Below, in pieces: positions 11,019 through 19,805 of a DNA stretch of 64,000 nt; the first letter of the stretch is position 1, and every line of letters starts with the position of its first letter. The notes below the pieces were generated by a model that saw only the letters and a list, made by a program, of their open reading frames with translations, did no database searches and was not told the DNA's origin. The stretch is from positions 1 through 64,000 of the forward strand of contig NZ_JAIQLH010000019.1 of assembly GCF_020037025.1 (NCBI RefSeq), given 5' to 3'. Both the position numbers and the translations under genes were made by a program. The DNA comes from Streptomyces huiliensis. Its GTDB lineage: Bacteria > Actinomycetota > Actinomycetes > Streptomycetales > Streptomycetaceae.

Positions 11019-12728
11019 ATGACGTCCACGGTGCCCACCGCCGTCCACGACGAGCAGGTCCAGCAGAACGAGCCGCCGATCACCATGTTCGGCCCGGACT
11101 TTCCCTTCGCCTACGACGACTACCTGGCACACCCCGCCGGCCTGGGCCAGATACCGGCCACCGAGCATGGTGCCGAGGTCGCGGTCATCGGCGGCGGCCT
11201 CTCGGGCATCGTGGCCGCGTACGAGCTGATGAAGATGGGCCTCAAGCCCGTCGTGTACGAGGCGGACCAGATCGGCGGCCGGCTGCGCACGGTCGGCTTC
11301 GACGGCTGCGCCGAGGGCCAGGACGCGGGTCTGACCGCCGAGATGGGCGCCATGCGCTTCCCTCCGTCCTCCACCGCCTTCCAGCACTACATCGACCTGG
11401 TGGACCTGGAGACCAAGCCGTTCCCCAACCCGCTGGCCCCCTGCACCCCGTCCACCGTCGTGGACCTCAAGGGCGAGAGCCACTACGCGGAGACCGTCGA
11501 CGACCTCCCGCAGGTCTACCGTGACGTCGCCACCGCCTGGAACGCCTGCCTGGAGGAGGGCGCGGACTTCTCCGACATGAACCGCGCCATGCGGGAGCGC
11601 GACGTGCCCCGCATCCGCGAGATCTGGGCCAAGCTGGTCGAGAAGCTCGACAACCAGACCTTCTACGGCTTCCTCTGCGAGTCGGAAGCCTTCAAGTCCT
11701 TCCGCCACCGGGAGATCTTCGGCCAGGTCGGCTTCGGCACCGGCGGCTGGGACACCGACTTCCCCAACTCCATCCTGGAGATCCTGCGCGTCGTCTACAC
11801 CGAGGCGGACGACCACCACCGCGGCATCGTCGGCGGCAGCCAGCAGCTCCCGCTCCGGCTCTGGGAGCGCGAGCCGGCGAAGCTCGTCCACTGGCCGCAC
11901 GGCACCTCGCTGTCCTCGCTGCACGACGGCGCGCCCCGCCCGGCCGTGACCCGGCTGCACCGCACGGCCGGCAACCGGATCACGGTCACCGACGCCAACG
12001 GCGACATCCGCACCTACCGGGCGGCGATCTTCACCGCGCAGTCCTGGATGCTGCTGTCGAAGATCGAGTGCGACGACGCGCTCCTCCCGATCGACCACTG
12101 GACGGCGGTCGAGCGCACCCACTACATGGAGTCCTCCAAGCTGTTCGTGCCGGTGGACCGGCCGTTCTGGCTGGACAAGGACGCGTCGGGCCGGGACGTC
12201 ATGTCGATGACGCTCACCGACCGCATGACGCGCGGCACCTACCTCCTGGACGACGGGCCGGACAAGCCCGCCGTGATCTGCCTCTCCTACACCTGGTGCG
12301 ACGACAGCCTCAAGTGGCTGCCGCTCTCCGCCAACGAGCGCCTGGAGGTCATGCTCAAGTCGCTCGGCGAGATCTATCCCGGCGTCGACATCCGCAAGCA
12401 CATCATCGGCAACCCGGTGACGATCTCCTGGGAGAACGAGCCCTACTTCATGGGCGCGTTCAAGGCCAACCTCCCCGGCCACTACCGCTACCAGCGCCGC
12501 CTGTTCACCCACTTCATGCAGGACCGCCTCCCCGAGGACAAGCGCGGCATCTTCCTCGCGGGCGACGACATCTCCTGGACGGCCGGCTGGGCCGAGGGCG
12601 CCGTGCAGACCGCGCTGAACGCCGTCTGGGGCGTGATGCACCAGTTCGGCGGGGCCACCGACCCGACCAACCCCGGCCCGGGCGACGTCTACGACGAGAT
12701 CGCGCCCGTCGAGCTGCCGGAGGACTGA
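11019..12728 (+). CDS. davB: L-lysine 2-monooxygenase DavB (flavin amine oxidase family)
   Basis: This 569-aa FAD-dependent enzyme oxidatively decarboxylates L-lysine to 5-aminovaleramide. The N-terminal block ITMFGPDFPFAYDDYLAHP, the dinucleotide-binding motif VAVIGGGLSGIVAAYELMKMG (about residues 54-75), GGRLRTVGF, EMGAMRFPPSSTAF, and the C-terminal FAD motif GIFLAGDDISWTAGWAEGAV (about 508-528) agree closely with my memory of Pseudomonas putida DavB. ATG at 11019 with AGGAGA upstream. It follows davA and probably shares its promoter. The later enzymes DavT and DavD are not in this window. Its 3' end overlaps the convergent DUF5995 gene by 40 bp. Confidence 0.9.
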   Translation: MTSTVPTAVHDEQVQQNEPPITMFGPDFPFAYDDYLAHPAGLGQIPATEHGAEVAVIGGGLSGIVAAYELMKMGLKPVVYEADQIGGRLRTVGFDGCAEGQDAGLTAEMGAMRFPPSSTAFQHYIDLVDLETKPFPNPLAPCTPSTVVDLKGESHYAETVDDLPQVYRDVATAWNACLEEGADFSDMNRAMRERDVPRIREIWAKLVEKLDNQTFYGFLCESEAFKSFRHREIFGQVGFGTGGWDTDFPNSILEILRVVYTEADDHHRGIVGGSQQLPLRLWEREPAKLVHWPHGTSLSSLHDGAPRPAVTRLHRTAGNRITVTDANGDIRTYRAAIFTAQSWMLLSKIECDDALLPIDHWTAVERTHYMESSKLFVPVDRPFWLDKDASGRDVMSMTLTDRMTRGTYLLDDGPDKPAVICLSYTWCDDSLKWLPLSANERLEVMLKSLGEIYPGVDIRKHIIGNPVTISWENEPYFMGAFKANLPGHYRYQRRLFTHFMQDRLPEDKRGIFLAGDDISWTAGWAEGAVQTALNAVWGVMHQFGGATDPTNPGPGDVYDEIAPVELPED

Positions 12729-13534
12729 CCCGAGGGCCGGACCAGGGACCGGCCTCCTGGAAGCGCCCCGCCGCCGGCCGTCCGGTGCGCGGGGCGCCGC
12801 CCGTCGTCCCGGCCGTCCCCGCACCCCAGCGGGGTCAGCAGGCAGCGCCCCACCAGCCCCACGCTCGCGTCGACGCGCTCGGCGAACTCGCCCGCCACCC
12901 CCGGCCGTTCACGCAGCGCCCACAGCGTCCGGAAGGCCGCCCACGCCGCCCCGCGCGCGGCCTCCAGCGTCCACGACCCCAGCAGGTGGGTGAGCGGATC
13001 GGCCACGTCCAGCAGGTCGGGGCCCGGCATCAGGGCCTCGCGGATCCGCTCCTCCAGGGAGACCAGCAGTTCGCCGATCCGGTGGAAATCCGCCTCCAGG
13101 TCGCTCGGCTCGGCGCCCAGCCCGTGGCAGGTGTCGGCGAGGGCGAGCGGCAGGTCGTGGCCGATGTGGGCGTTGATGCCCGCCAGCGCGAACTGCACCG
13201 GCCGCACGGCGGGGTGGCCGCGGAGCTGGAACAGCGGGCGCCAGCAGGCCGGCGGTCTTCGTCCGGCCGCCGCCTCGTCGACGGCACCCAGATAGCGGCT
13301 AGCGAACAGCACGTCCAGCGTGGCCGTGGCCAGGTGGTCGCCGAACCCGCCGTCCGGCACCCGCCGCGCCACCTCCTCGGTGACCGCCAGATACACCCCG
13401 TTGAACACCGCCACCCCGTCCTCCGGCGGCAACTCGGCGGCCAGCGCCCGCATCCGGGCGACGACCCGTTCGATGCCGGTCATGGGTGGTGTGTTGGGCG
13501 GTGTGGTCCGTGCTCGCGTCATCTCCATGCACAC
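12689..13534 (-). CDS. DUF5995 family protein
   Basis: This protein of about 281 aa has unknown function. The conserved-looking core PVQFALAGINAHIGHDLPLALADTC (about residues 130-155) and PDGGFGDHLATATLDVLF resemble the DUF5995 family of actinobacteria. That family is helical, and its His/Asp residues in NAHIGHDL could bind metal. Either MCMEMTRA (13534) or MTGIERVV (13483) could be the start; neither has a clear ribosome-binding site. The last 13 codons overlap the end of davB on the other strand. The C-terminal 50 residues are low-complexity (Gly/Arg/Ser) and probably not conserved. Confidence 0.7.
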   Translation of the reverse strand: MCMEMTRARTTPPNTPPMTGIERVVARMRALAAELPPEDGVAVFNGVYLAVTEEVARRVPDGGFGDHLATATLDVLFASRYLGAVDEAAAGRRPPACWRPLFQLRGHPAVRPVQFALAGINAHIGHDLPLALADTCHGLGAEPSDLEADFHRIGELLVSLEERIREALMPGPDLLDVADPLTHLLGSWTLEAARGAAWAAFRTLWALRERPGVAGEFAERVDASVGLVGRCLLTPLGCGDGRDDGRRPAHRTAGGGALPGGRSLVRPSGQSSGSSTGAISS

Positions 13535-13631
13535 AGAGTGACAGGCGAATACGGAGGGTAGGGGGTCGGGCCCTCAAGTTAACCGGAATGGGTGACGGTC
13601 CGTGACGACGCCGCAGGTCGGCGGCGGTCCG

Positions 13632-15068
13632 TCAGGCCCCGGGCCGGCCGTCCCGCCCGTCGCCCCCATCGCGACCGTCCCGCCCGACCTCGGCCGCCGG
13701 CCCGTCGTACCCGCTCGTCCCCTCGTCCAGCAACGGCTCCTGCGCCTTGAGGTGGGGCGGGGCGAGGAAGCGCAGCGCGTGGTAGCCGGTGAGGACCACG
13801 ATAGTGCCCAGGGCGATGCCGTTGAGCTCGAAGTTCTTGCTGATCTTGAGGCTGACGCCGCCGACGCCGATGATCACGCCCGCCGCGATGGGCACCAGGT
13901 TCAGGGGATTGCGCAGGTCCACCTTGTTGTGCACCCAGATCTGCGCGCCGAGCAGGCCGATCATGCCGTAGAGGATGACGGTGATGCCGCCCAGCACGCC
14001 CCCGGGCACGGCCGCGACGACCGCGCCGAACTTCGGGCAGACGCCGAAGAGGAGCGCGAAGCAGGCCGCCGCCCAGTACGCGGCGGTCGAGTAGACCCGG
14101 GTCGCGGCCATGACGCCGATGTTCTCGGAGTAGGTGGTGTTGGCCGGTCCGCCGACCGCCGTGGACAGCATCGTCGCCGCGCCGTCGGCCGAGATCGCGG
14201 TGCCCAGCTGGTCGTCCACCGGGTCGCCGGTCATCTCGCCCACGGCCTTGACGTGCCCCGCGTTCTCCGCGATGAGGGCGATCACCACCGGCAGCGCCAC
14301 CAGCGCCGCCGACCAGCCGAAGGACGGGCCGTGCAGGGAGGGCAGGCCGATCCAGTCCGCCTTGCCGACGCCCGACAGGTCGAGTCGCCAGTGGTCCACG
14401 GCCTCGGGGCCGCCGTTGACGGAGTGGATCTTTCCGAAGATCCGGTCGAGGGCCCAGGAGAGGGCGTACCCGAAGACCAGGCCCAGGAAGATCGCCACGC
14501 GCGACCAGAAGCCGCGCAGGCAGACCACGGCCAGCCCGGTGAACAGCATGGTGAGCAGGGCCGTCCACTGGTCCTGCGGCCAGTAGGTGCTCGCGGTCAC
14601 CGGGGCGAGGTTGAAGCCGATCAGCATCACCACCGCGCCGGTCACCACGGGCGGCATCGCCGCGTGGATGATCCGGGCGCCGAACCGGCGTACCGCCAGC
14701 CCGCTCAGGAACAGCGCCGCGCCCACCGCGAAGATCGCTCCGGTGACGGCCGCGCTGTCGCCGCCCTGGGCGCGGATGACGGCCGCCACGCCGACGAACG
14801 ACAGGCTGCACCCCAGGTAGCTGGGGATCCGGCCGCGCGTGGCGAGCAGGAAGATGATGGTGGCGACGCCCGACATCATGATCGCCAGGTTGGGGTCCAG
14901 GCCCATCAATACCGGACTGACGAATGACGCGCCGAACATCGCCACCACGTGCTGCGCGCCGAGGCCCGCGGTCCGCGGCCAGGAGAGCCGTTCGTCCGGC
15001 GCTACGACGGCCCCGGGGGCGGGGGTGCGCCCGTCACCGTGCAGGGTCCAGCGCACGCCGAGGCCCAT
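13632..15068 (-). CDS. NCS2-family uracil/xanthine permease
   Basis: This 478-aa inner-membrane nucleobase transporter has about 14 transmembrane segments. Family marks are LGAQHVVAMFGASFVSPVLMGLDP (about residues 38-60), PPVVTGAVVMLIGFNLAP, ALIAENAGHVKAVGEMTG (the NCS2 Glu motif, about 263-280), GGPANTTYSENIGVMAATRVYS (about 310-330) and GGVLGGITVILYGMIG. I start it at the ATG at 15068 (MGLGVRWTLHGDG) with GGGAG upstream; the frame extends further but without coding character. The last 30 residues are a repetitive Gly/Arg/Asp tail (GRDGRDGGDGRDG). Uracil or xanthine cannot be distinguished. Confidence 0.9.
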   Translation of the reverse strand: MGLGVRWTLHGDGRTPAPGAVVAPDERLSWPRTAGLGAQHVVAMFGASFVSPVLMGLDPNLAIMMSGVATIIFLLATRGRIPSYLGCSLSFVGVAAVIRAQGGDSAAVTGAIFAVGAALFLSGLAVRRFGARIIHAAMPPVVTGAVVMLIGFNLAPVTASTYWPQDQWTALLTMLFTGLAVVCLRGFWSRVAIFLGLVFGYALSWALDRIFGKIHSVNGGPEAVDHWRLDLSGVGKADWIGLPSLHGPSFGWSAALVALPVVIALIAENAGHVKAVGEMTGDPVDDQLGTAISADGAATMLSTAVGGPANTTYSENIGVMAATRVYSTAAYWAAACFALLFGVCPKFGAVVAAVPGGVLGGITVILYGMIGLLGAQIWVHNKVDLRNPLNLVPIAAGVIIGVGGVSLKISKNFELNGIALGTIVVLTGYHALRFLAPPHLKAQEPLLDEGTSGYDGPAAEVGRDGRDGGDGRDGRPGA

Positions 15069-15324
15069 GAATGCTCCCACTGTGGTTGTTCGAGGTGATC
15101 CGCACCATGTTAAGCGCGGGTCAGCGGTGGTCCGCGCGGAGAACGGCGGGCGGCGGTCAGGCCGCTGACGGCCGGTGGGGGCGGCGGGCGGAGTCGCCCG
15201 GGCGCTGCTGCGATCGGCGCAATTAACACCTCGTAAGGCTGTATGACCGGGACGCTCGGCAGGTCCCGGGGTGGGGCGAGGTATGCGTTGATTGTCCGAT
15301 TTCCTGCCAAACCAGGAGACATAC

Positions 15325-16221
15325 ATGCGTAAGCTCGTCGGCCGCTCAGCGGCCGCCGCGGTCCTCGCCGCGGGCGTCATCGTTCCGGCCGCCGGGGTGG
15401 CCGTCGCCGCGCCGCAGTCCTCGTCCACGCCGAAGGTGGCGAGCTGGGACGACGACCACGGCCGGGACCACGGCCGGGACCACGGCCGGGACCACGGCCG
15501 GGACCACGGCCGGGACCACGGCCGGGACCGCGACCGCGACAAGGGCCGCGACAAGCACCGCGACCGTGACCGCCGCGACCGCGACCGGGACCGTGACCGC
15601 GACTGCGACCGGGGTCGTCACCACCGCGACCACGACCGTGACCGCGACTGCGACCGCGGCCGCCACCACGGCGGTTGGGACCACCACAACAGCTGGGGCA
15701 ACATCTACATCTCCGGCTGGAACAACTGGGGCGGCGGCCACAAGGGCGGCTGGGACCGTGACTGCGACCGGGGCGGCTGGGGCCACAACGGCGGCTGGGG
15801 CCACAACGGTGGTTGGGGCCACGGCGGTGGTTGGGGTCACGGCGGTGGCTGGGGCCACAAGGGCGGCTGGGACCGTGACTGCGACCGGGGCGGCTGGGGC
15901 CACAACGGCGGCTGGGGCCACAACGGTGGTTGGGGCCACGGCGGTGGTTGGGGTCACGGCGGTGGCTGGGGCCACAAGGGCGGCTGGGACCGTGACTGCG
16001 ACCGCGGTGGCTGGGGTCACGGTGGCGGCTGGGGCCACGGTGGTGGCTGGGGTCACCACAGCGGCTGGGGCCACGGCTGGGGCCGCGGTGACGACTGCGA
16101 CAACGGCTGGAAGCACCGCGGCCACGACCGTGACTGCGACAACGACGGCTGGGGCCACAAGGGCGGTCACGGCGGCAAGTACGTCCGCAACACCGTCAAC
16201 ATCCTCGGCATCAGCCTCTGA
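15325..16221 (+). CDS. Secreted His/Gly/Trp/Asp-Arg-rich tandem-repeat protein
   Basis: This is a 298-aa exported protein of unknown function. The signal peptide is clear (about residues 1-32, KLVGRSAAAAVLAAGVIVPAAGVAVAA). Next comes a DHGR tetrapeptide array (about 45-70), then Arg-Asp-rich blocks with the unit RDRDCDRGR. A Gly-Trp-His domain with GGWGHNGGWGH and GGWDRDCDRG units follows, ending in a short hydrophobic tail KYVRNTVNILGISL. The ATG at 15325 has AGGAG 8 nt upstream. Regular His, Asp and paired Cys suggest metal binding or surface adhesion, but that is inference. The long frame on the opposite strand is a low-complexity mirror of the same repeats. Confidence 0.8.
   Translation: MRKLVGRSAAAAVLAAGVIVPAAGVAVAAPQSSSTPKVASWDDDHGRDHGRDHGRDHGRDHGRDHGRDRDRDKGRDKHRDRDRRDRDRDRDRDCDRGRHHRDHDRDRDCDRGRHHGGWDHHNSWGNIYISGWNNWGGGHKGGWDRDCDRGGWGHNGGWGHNGGWGHGGGWGHGGGWGHKGGWDRDCDRGGWGHNGGWGHNGGWGHGGGWGHGGGWGHKGGWDRDCDRGGWGHGGGWGHGGGWGHHSGWGHGWGRGDDCDNGWKHRGHDRDCDNDGWGHKGGHGGKYVRNTVNILGISL
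15741..16017 (+). repeat. 117-bp tandem repeat inside the secreted protein gene
   Basis: The segment beginning CAAGGGCGGCTGGGACCGTG occurs at 15741, 15858 and 15975, exactly 117 bp (39 codons) apart. The first two full units look identical or nearly so, and the third is interrupted. Such identity implies recent duplication, and copy number may vary between strains. Confidence 0.85.
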
Positions 16222-16353
16222 GGCCACTGAGCTCACGTTCACCCTCTGAGGTCCCCTTCCACCGCGGGCCGTGCGACCGGTAACCCCGGCCGCGCGGCCC
16301 GCGGAGGCGTTCCGTCCCTCGATGGGGACGGCCGGCGTCCCTCCCTCCGATGC

Positions 16354-17598
16354 TCAGCCGCCCTCCGCCGCGGCGGCCCGCGCCCCGCCGCCGGCCCCTG
16401 GCCGCAGCGCCCCCGCGGTGCCCGCCAGCAGCGCGGCCAGCACCGTCACCAGCCCGAACGAGACCGTCAGCGAGGTGGCGTCGGCGAGCTGCCCGATGGC
16501 CGACGGGGCGACCAGGCTGGACGTGTACGTGATCGTCGCCACCCCCGCGATGGCCTGGCTGGGCTCCGGCCCGCTGCGCGCCGCCGCCGCGAAGGCGAGC
16601 GGGACGACCACCGCGATGCCCAGCCCCACCAGGGCGAAACCGGCGATCGTCAGGGCCGCCCCCGGCGCGCCGACCACCAGCGCCCCGCCGCACCCCGCCA
16701 CCACCCCGCCCGCCCGGACCGTGCGCACCGGCCCGAACCGGCGGACCGCCGCGTCGCCGGCGAAGCGGGCCGCCGCCATCGCGCAGGAGAAGGCCGTGGT
16801 GCAGGCGGCCGCGAGCCCCGCCCCGGAGCCGACGACGTCCCGCAGGTAGACCGCCGACCACTCCAGGCTCGCCCCCTCGGCGAACACCGCGCAGAACCCG
16901 ACGGCCCCGATGACCAGGGCCGACCTCGGTGGCAGCGCGAACCGCGGCGGCGCGCTCTCCTCCGCCCGCGGCCGTACGTCCAGCACCCGGCCGCACACCG
17001 CCGCGCCCAGCAGGACCAGGACGGCGGCCGCCGCGCCGAGGTGCCACCGCGCGTCCGTCCCCGCGTGCGCCGCCACCGTGCCCGCCGCCGAGCCGGCCAG
17101 CGCGCCCACGCTCCACATCCCGTGCAGCCCGGACATGATCGACCGGCCGAGCCGCTCCTCCGTCTCCACCCCCAGCGCGTTCATCGCGACGTCCGCCGTC
17201 CCGGACGCCGCGCCGTACACCGCGAGCGCCGCGCAGAGCACCGGCAGTCCGGGGGAGAGGGCGGGCAGGGCGAGGGAGGCGCACCACAGGGCGAGCAGCC
17301 CGCGCAGCGCGGCCCGGGTCCCGAAGCGGTGGGTGACCCGGCCCGCGAGTGGCATCGCCAGCGCCGCCCCGATCGCCGGGAAGGCCAGTGCCAGGCCCAA
17401 CTCGCCCGCGCTCAGGTGGAGGTGGTCCCTGATCCAGGGGACGCGGGTGGCGAAGTTGCCGGTGACGGCGCCGTGCACGGCGAAGACGGCGGCGACGGCC
17501 AGCCGGGCCCGGCGCAGGCGCGGGTCCCCGGCCCCCTTCCGGAGACCGGCATTCCGGCTGCCGGCCCCCTCCGTGCGGTTCCCGCCCTGAACCTCCAT
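16354..17598 (-). CDS. MFS transporter
   Basis: This 414-aa major facilitator superfamily membrane protein has about 12 hydrophobic helices. The first-half loop motif AGRVTHRFGTRAALRGLLAL (about residues 84-104) corresponds to the MFS motif A region, and SGLHGMWSVGALAGSAAGT and FAGDAAVRRFGPVRTVRAGG mark the second half. It resembles the FucP/YfkF-like MFS proteins annotated in Streptomyces as efflux or sugar-type transporters, but no substrate can be assigned. It is convergent with the secreted repeat protein and divergent from the rib operon. The C-terminal tail is Ala/Gly-rich. Confidence 0.85.
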   Translation of the reverse strand: MEVQGGNRTEGAGSRNAGLRKGAGDPRLRRARLAVAAVFAVHGAVTGNFATRVPWIRDHLHLSAGELGLALAFPAIGAALAMPLAGRVTHRFGTRAALRGLLALWCASLALPALSPGLPVLCAALAVYGAASGTADVAMNALGVETEERLGRSIMSGLHGMWSVGALAGSAAGTVAAHAGTDARWHLGAAAAVLVLLGAAVCGRVLDVRPRAEESAPPRFALPPRSALVIGAVGFCAVFAEGASLEWSAVYLRDVVGSGAGLAAACTTAFSCAMAAARFAGDAAVRRFGPVRTVRAGGVVAGCGGALVVGAPGAALTIAGFALVGLGIAVVVPLAFAAAARSGPEPSQAIAGVATITYTSSLVAPSAIGQLADATSLTVSFGLVTVLAALLAGTAGALRPGAGGGARAAAAEGG

Positions 17599-17793
17599 GC
17601 CGCGGACCCCCAGTCCCGTCGCTGTTCACCGGCCCCCTGGGGCACGGTACGCGGGCCCGTGCGTGACCTGCCACACGCTCTGTCAAGTCCCGTGGACACC
17701 GCGCGGCGGCTCGGCGTACGCTCGGACCGTCGGAGCCGGACGTCCCCTGGACAACGGCTCGGGCGCCATGTACCAGAAAAGATCATTACGCAG

Positions 17794-17919
17794 CGCACTC
17801 CGGGGTCGGTGAAATTCCGAACCGGCGGTTACAGTCCGCGACCCGGCCGCAGCCAGCGGCCGGTTGACCAGGTGAAATTCCTGGACCGACGGTTAAAGTC
17901 CGGATGGGAGGCAGTGCGC
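17794..17919 (+). ncRNA. FMN riboswitch (RFN element)
   Basis: A canonical FMN aptamer stands upstream of ribD. The signature CGGGGTCGGTGAAATTCCGAA begins at 17801, followed by CCGGCGGT and AGTCCGCGACC. The variable stem GGCCGCAGCCAGCGGCC follows, then GGTGAAATTCC and CCGACGGTTAAAGTCCGGAT. The closing strand GGGAGGCAGTGCG pairs with CGCACTC to form P1. About 160 nt with G/C-rich hairpins separate it from the ribD GTG start. I see no clear U-tract terminator there, so control of translation initiation or Rho-linked control are both possible. FMN binding is expected to shut down the operon. Confidence 0.97.
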
Positions 17920-18077
17920 GGCGGGCAGGCACCGGCAGCAGAGCCGTGGCCGTGCGGCCGTCCTCTCCAGGAGGGTCCCGCACGGGGCACGCGGCGTTCC
18001 CGGCGCCGTCGTCCCCGCTTTTCCGTCGTTCTCACGACAGCCCCGGAGTCCGTGCCCGAAGAGGCAGGAGGACCCCG

Positions 18078-19190
18078 GTGGCCACCGCGACCGAAGCAGA
18101 CGCGATGCGACGCGCCATCGCGCTCGCCGCGCGCGCCCTCGGTTCCACGAGCCCCAACCCCGTCGTCGGCTGCGTCCTGCTCGACGCCGCCGGGCGGGTC
18201 GCCGGCGAGGGCTGGCACCGCCGCGCCGGAGCCGCGCACGCCGAGGTGGAGGCGCTGCGCGCCGCCGCCGCGGCGGGACGCGATGTCCGGGGCGGCACCG
18301 CCGTCGTCACCCTCGAACCCTGCAACCACACCGGACGCACCGGCCCCTGCGCCCAGGCGCTGATCGCCGCCGGCGTCGCCCGCGTCGTCTACGCCGTCGC
18401 GGACCCCACTCCGGCGGCCACCGGCGGCGCGGCCACCCTCGCGGCGGCCGGCGTGGACACCGAGGGCGGCCTGCTCGCCGACGAGGCCGCGGCCGGCAAC
18501 ACCGCCTGGCTCACCGCCGTCCTGCGCGGCCGGCCCTTCGTGCTCTGGAAGTACGCCGCCACCCTCGACGGCCGCAGCGCCGCCGCCGACGGCACCAGCC
18601 GCTGGATCACCTCGGCCGGCTCCCGCGCCGACGTCCACCGGCTGCGCGCCGAGGCCGACGCCGTCGTCGTCGGCTCCGGCACCCTGCGCGCCGACGACCC
18701 GCACCTCGCCGTCCGCGGCCTCCCCGACGACCGCGCCGTCACCCAGCCGCTGCGCGTCGTCGTCGACACCCACGCCACCGTCCGCCCCGGCGCCCGCGTC
18801 CTCGACGACGCCGCGCCCACCCTGATCGCCGTCGGCAAGGACGCCGACACCGGGCACCTGCCCGGGGTGGACGTCGCCCGGCTGCCCGCCGACGGCGCCG
18901 GCGTCGACATCCCCGCCCTGCTCGCCGAGCTCTACGGCCGCGGCGTGCGCTCCGTCCTGCTGGAGGGCGGCCCCCGGCTCGCCGGCGCCTTCCTGGCCGC
19001 CGGCGCCGTGGACCGCGTCGTCGCCTACCTGGCCCCGGCGCTGCTCGGCGCCGGGCCCGCCGCCCTCGGGGACGCCGGCATCGGCACCATCGACCGGGCC
19101 CTGCGCCTGGACGTGACCGACGTCGTCCGCATCGGCCCGGACCTGCGGGTCACCGCCGCCCCCCTCGCCACCGCCCCAGAGGAGAACTGA
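18078..19190 (+). CDS. ribD: Bifunctional pyrimidine deaminase/reductase RibD
   Basis: This 370-aa enzyme catalyses the second and third steps of riboflavin synthesis. The N-terminal deaminase domain has the zinc motif HAEVEAL (about residues 55-61) and EPCNHTGRTGPCAQAL (about 81-96). The C-terminal NADPH-dependent reductase domain has KYAATLDGRSAAADGTSRWIT (about 158-178) and VLLEGGPRLAGAFL (about 294-307). GTG at 18078 with AGGAGG at 18066. It is the first gene after the FMN riboswitch and is separated from ribE by 3 bp. Confidence 0.95.
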   Translation: MATATEADAMRRAIALAARALGSTSPNPVVGCVLLDAAGRVAGEGWHRRAGAAHAEVEALRAAAAAGRDVRGGTAVVTLEPCNHTGRTGPCAQALIAAGVARVVYAVADPTPAATGGAATLAAAGVDTEGGLLADEAAAGNTAWLTAVLRGRPFVLWKYAATLDGRSAAADGTSRWITSAGSRADVHRLRAEADAVVVGSGTLRADDPHLAVRGLPDDRAVTQPLRVVVDTHATVRPGARVLDDAAPTLIAVGKDADTGHLPGVDVARLPADGAGVDIPALLAELYGRGVRSVLLEGGPRLAGAFLAAGAVDRVVAYLAPALLGAGPAALGDAGIGTIDRALRLDVTDVVRIGPDLRVTAAPLATAPEEN

Positions 19191-19193
19191 CCA

Positions 19194-19805
19194 GTGTTCA
19201 CCGGAATCGTCGAAGAACTGGGCGAGGTCGTCGCCGTGGAACGCCAGGGCGACTCGGCCCGGTTCCGGCTGCGCGGCCCACTCGTCACGGAGGACGCCGG
19301 GCACGGCGACTCGATCGCGGTCAACGGCGTCTGCCTGACCGTCGTCACCACCGCCGACGGCGAGTTCACCGCCGACGTCATGGCCGAGACCCTCGACCGC
19401 TCCAGCCTGGGCGCCCTCGACGCCGGCGCGCGCGTCAACCTCGAACGCCCGATGAAGCTCGGCGGACGGCTCGGCGGCCACCTGGTCCAGGGGCACGTGG
19501 ACGGCACCGGGACGATCACCGAGCGGACGCCCGGCGAGCACTGGGAGACCGTCCGCGTCTCGCTCCCCGCCCACCTCGCCCGGTACGTCGTCGACAAGGG
19601 CTCCATCACCGTGGACGGCGTCAGCCTGACCGTGGTCGAGGCCGGGGACGACTGGTTCACCGTCAGCCTCATCCCCACCACGCTCCAGCTGACCACCCTC
19701 GGCATCAAGAAGGTCGGGGACCTGGTCAATCTGGAGGTCGACGTGCTCGCGAAGTACACCGAGCGGCTGCTCGGTGACCGGATCAACGCGGGGGGCCGGG
19801 CATGA
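19194..19805 (+). CDS. ribE: Riboflavin synthase alpha chain
   Basis: This 203-aa enzyme converts two 6,7-dimethyl-8-ribityllumazine molecules to riboflavin. It has the two homologous lumazine-binding repeats: MFTGIVEELGEV with NGVCLTV at about residues 44-50, and HLVQGHVDGTG (about 95-105) with DGVSLTVVEA (about 139-148). GTG start at 19194, directly after ribD. It overlaps ribM by 4 bp (ATGA), so translational coupling is likely. Named ribE here; ribC is used in other naming schemes. Confidence 0.95.
   Translation: MFTGIVEELGEVVAVERQGDSARFRLRGPLVTEDAGHGDSIAVNGVCLTVVTTADGEFTADVMAETLDRSSLGALDAGARVNLERPMKLGGRLGGHLVQGHVDGTGTITERTPGEHWETVRVSLPAHLARYVVDKGSITVDGVSLTVVEAGDDWFTVSLIPTTLQLTTLGIKKVGDLVNLEVDVLAKYTERLLGDRINAGGRA

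Noticed and set aside
15346-16242. Ala/Val/Thr repeat frame opposite the secreted repeat protein
   Set aside because: It is the antisense of the HGRD and GGWGH repeats, with no signal peptide or ribosome-binding site; the plus-strand frame has both.
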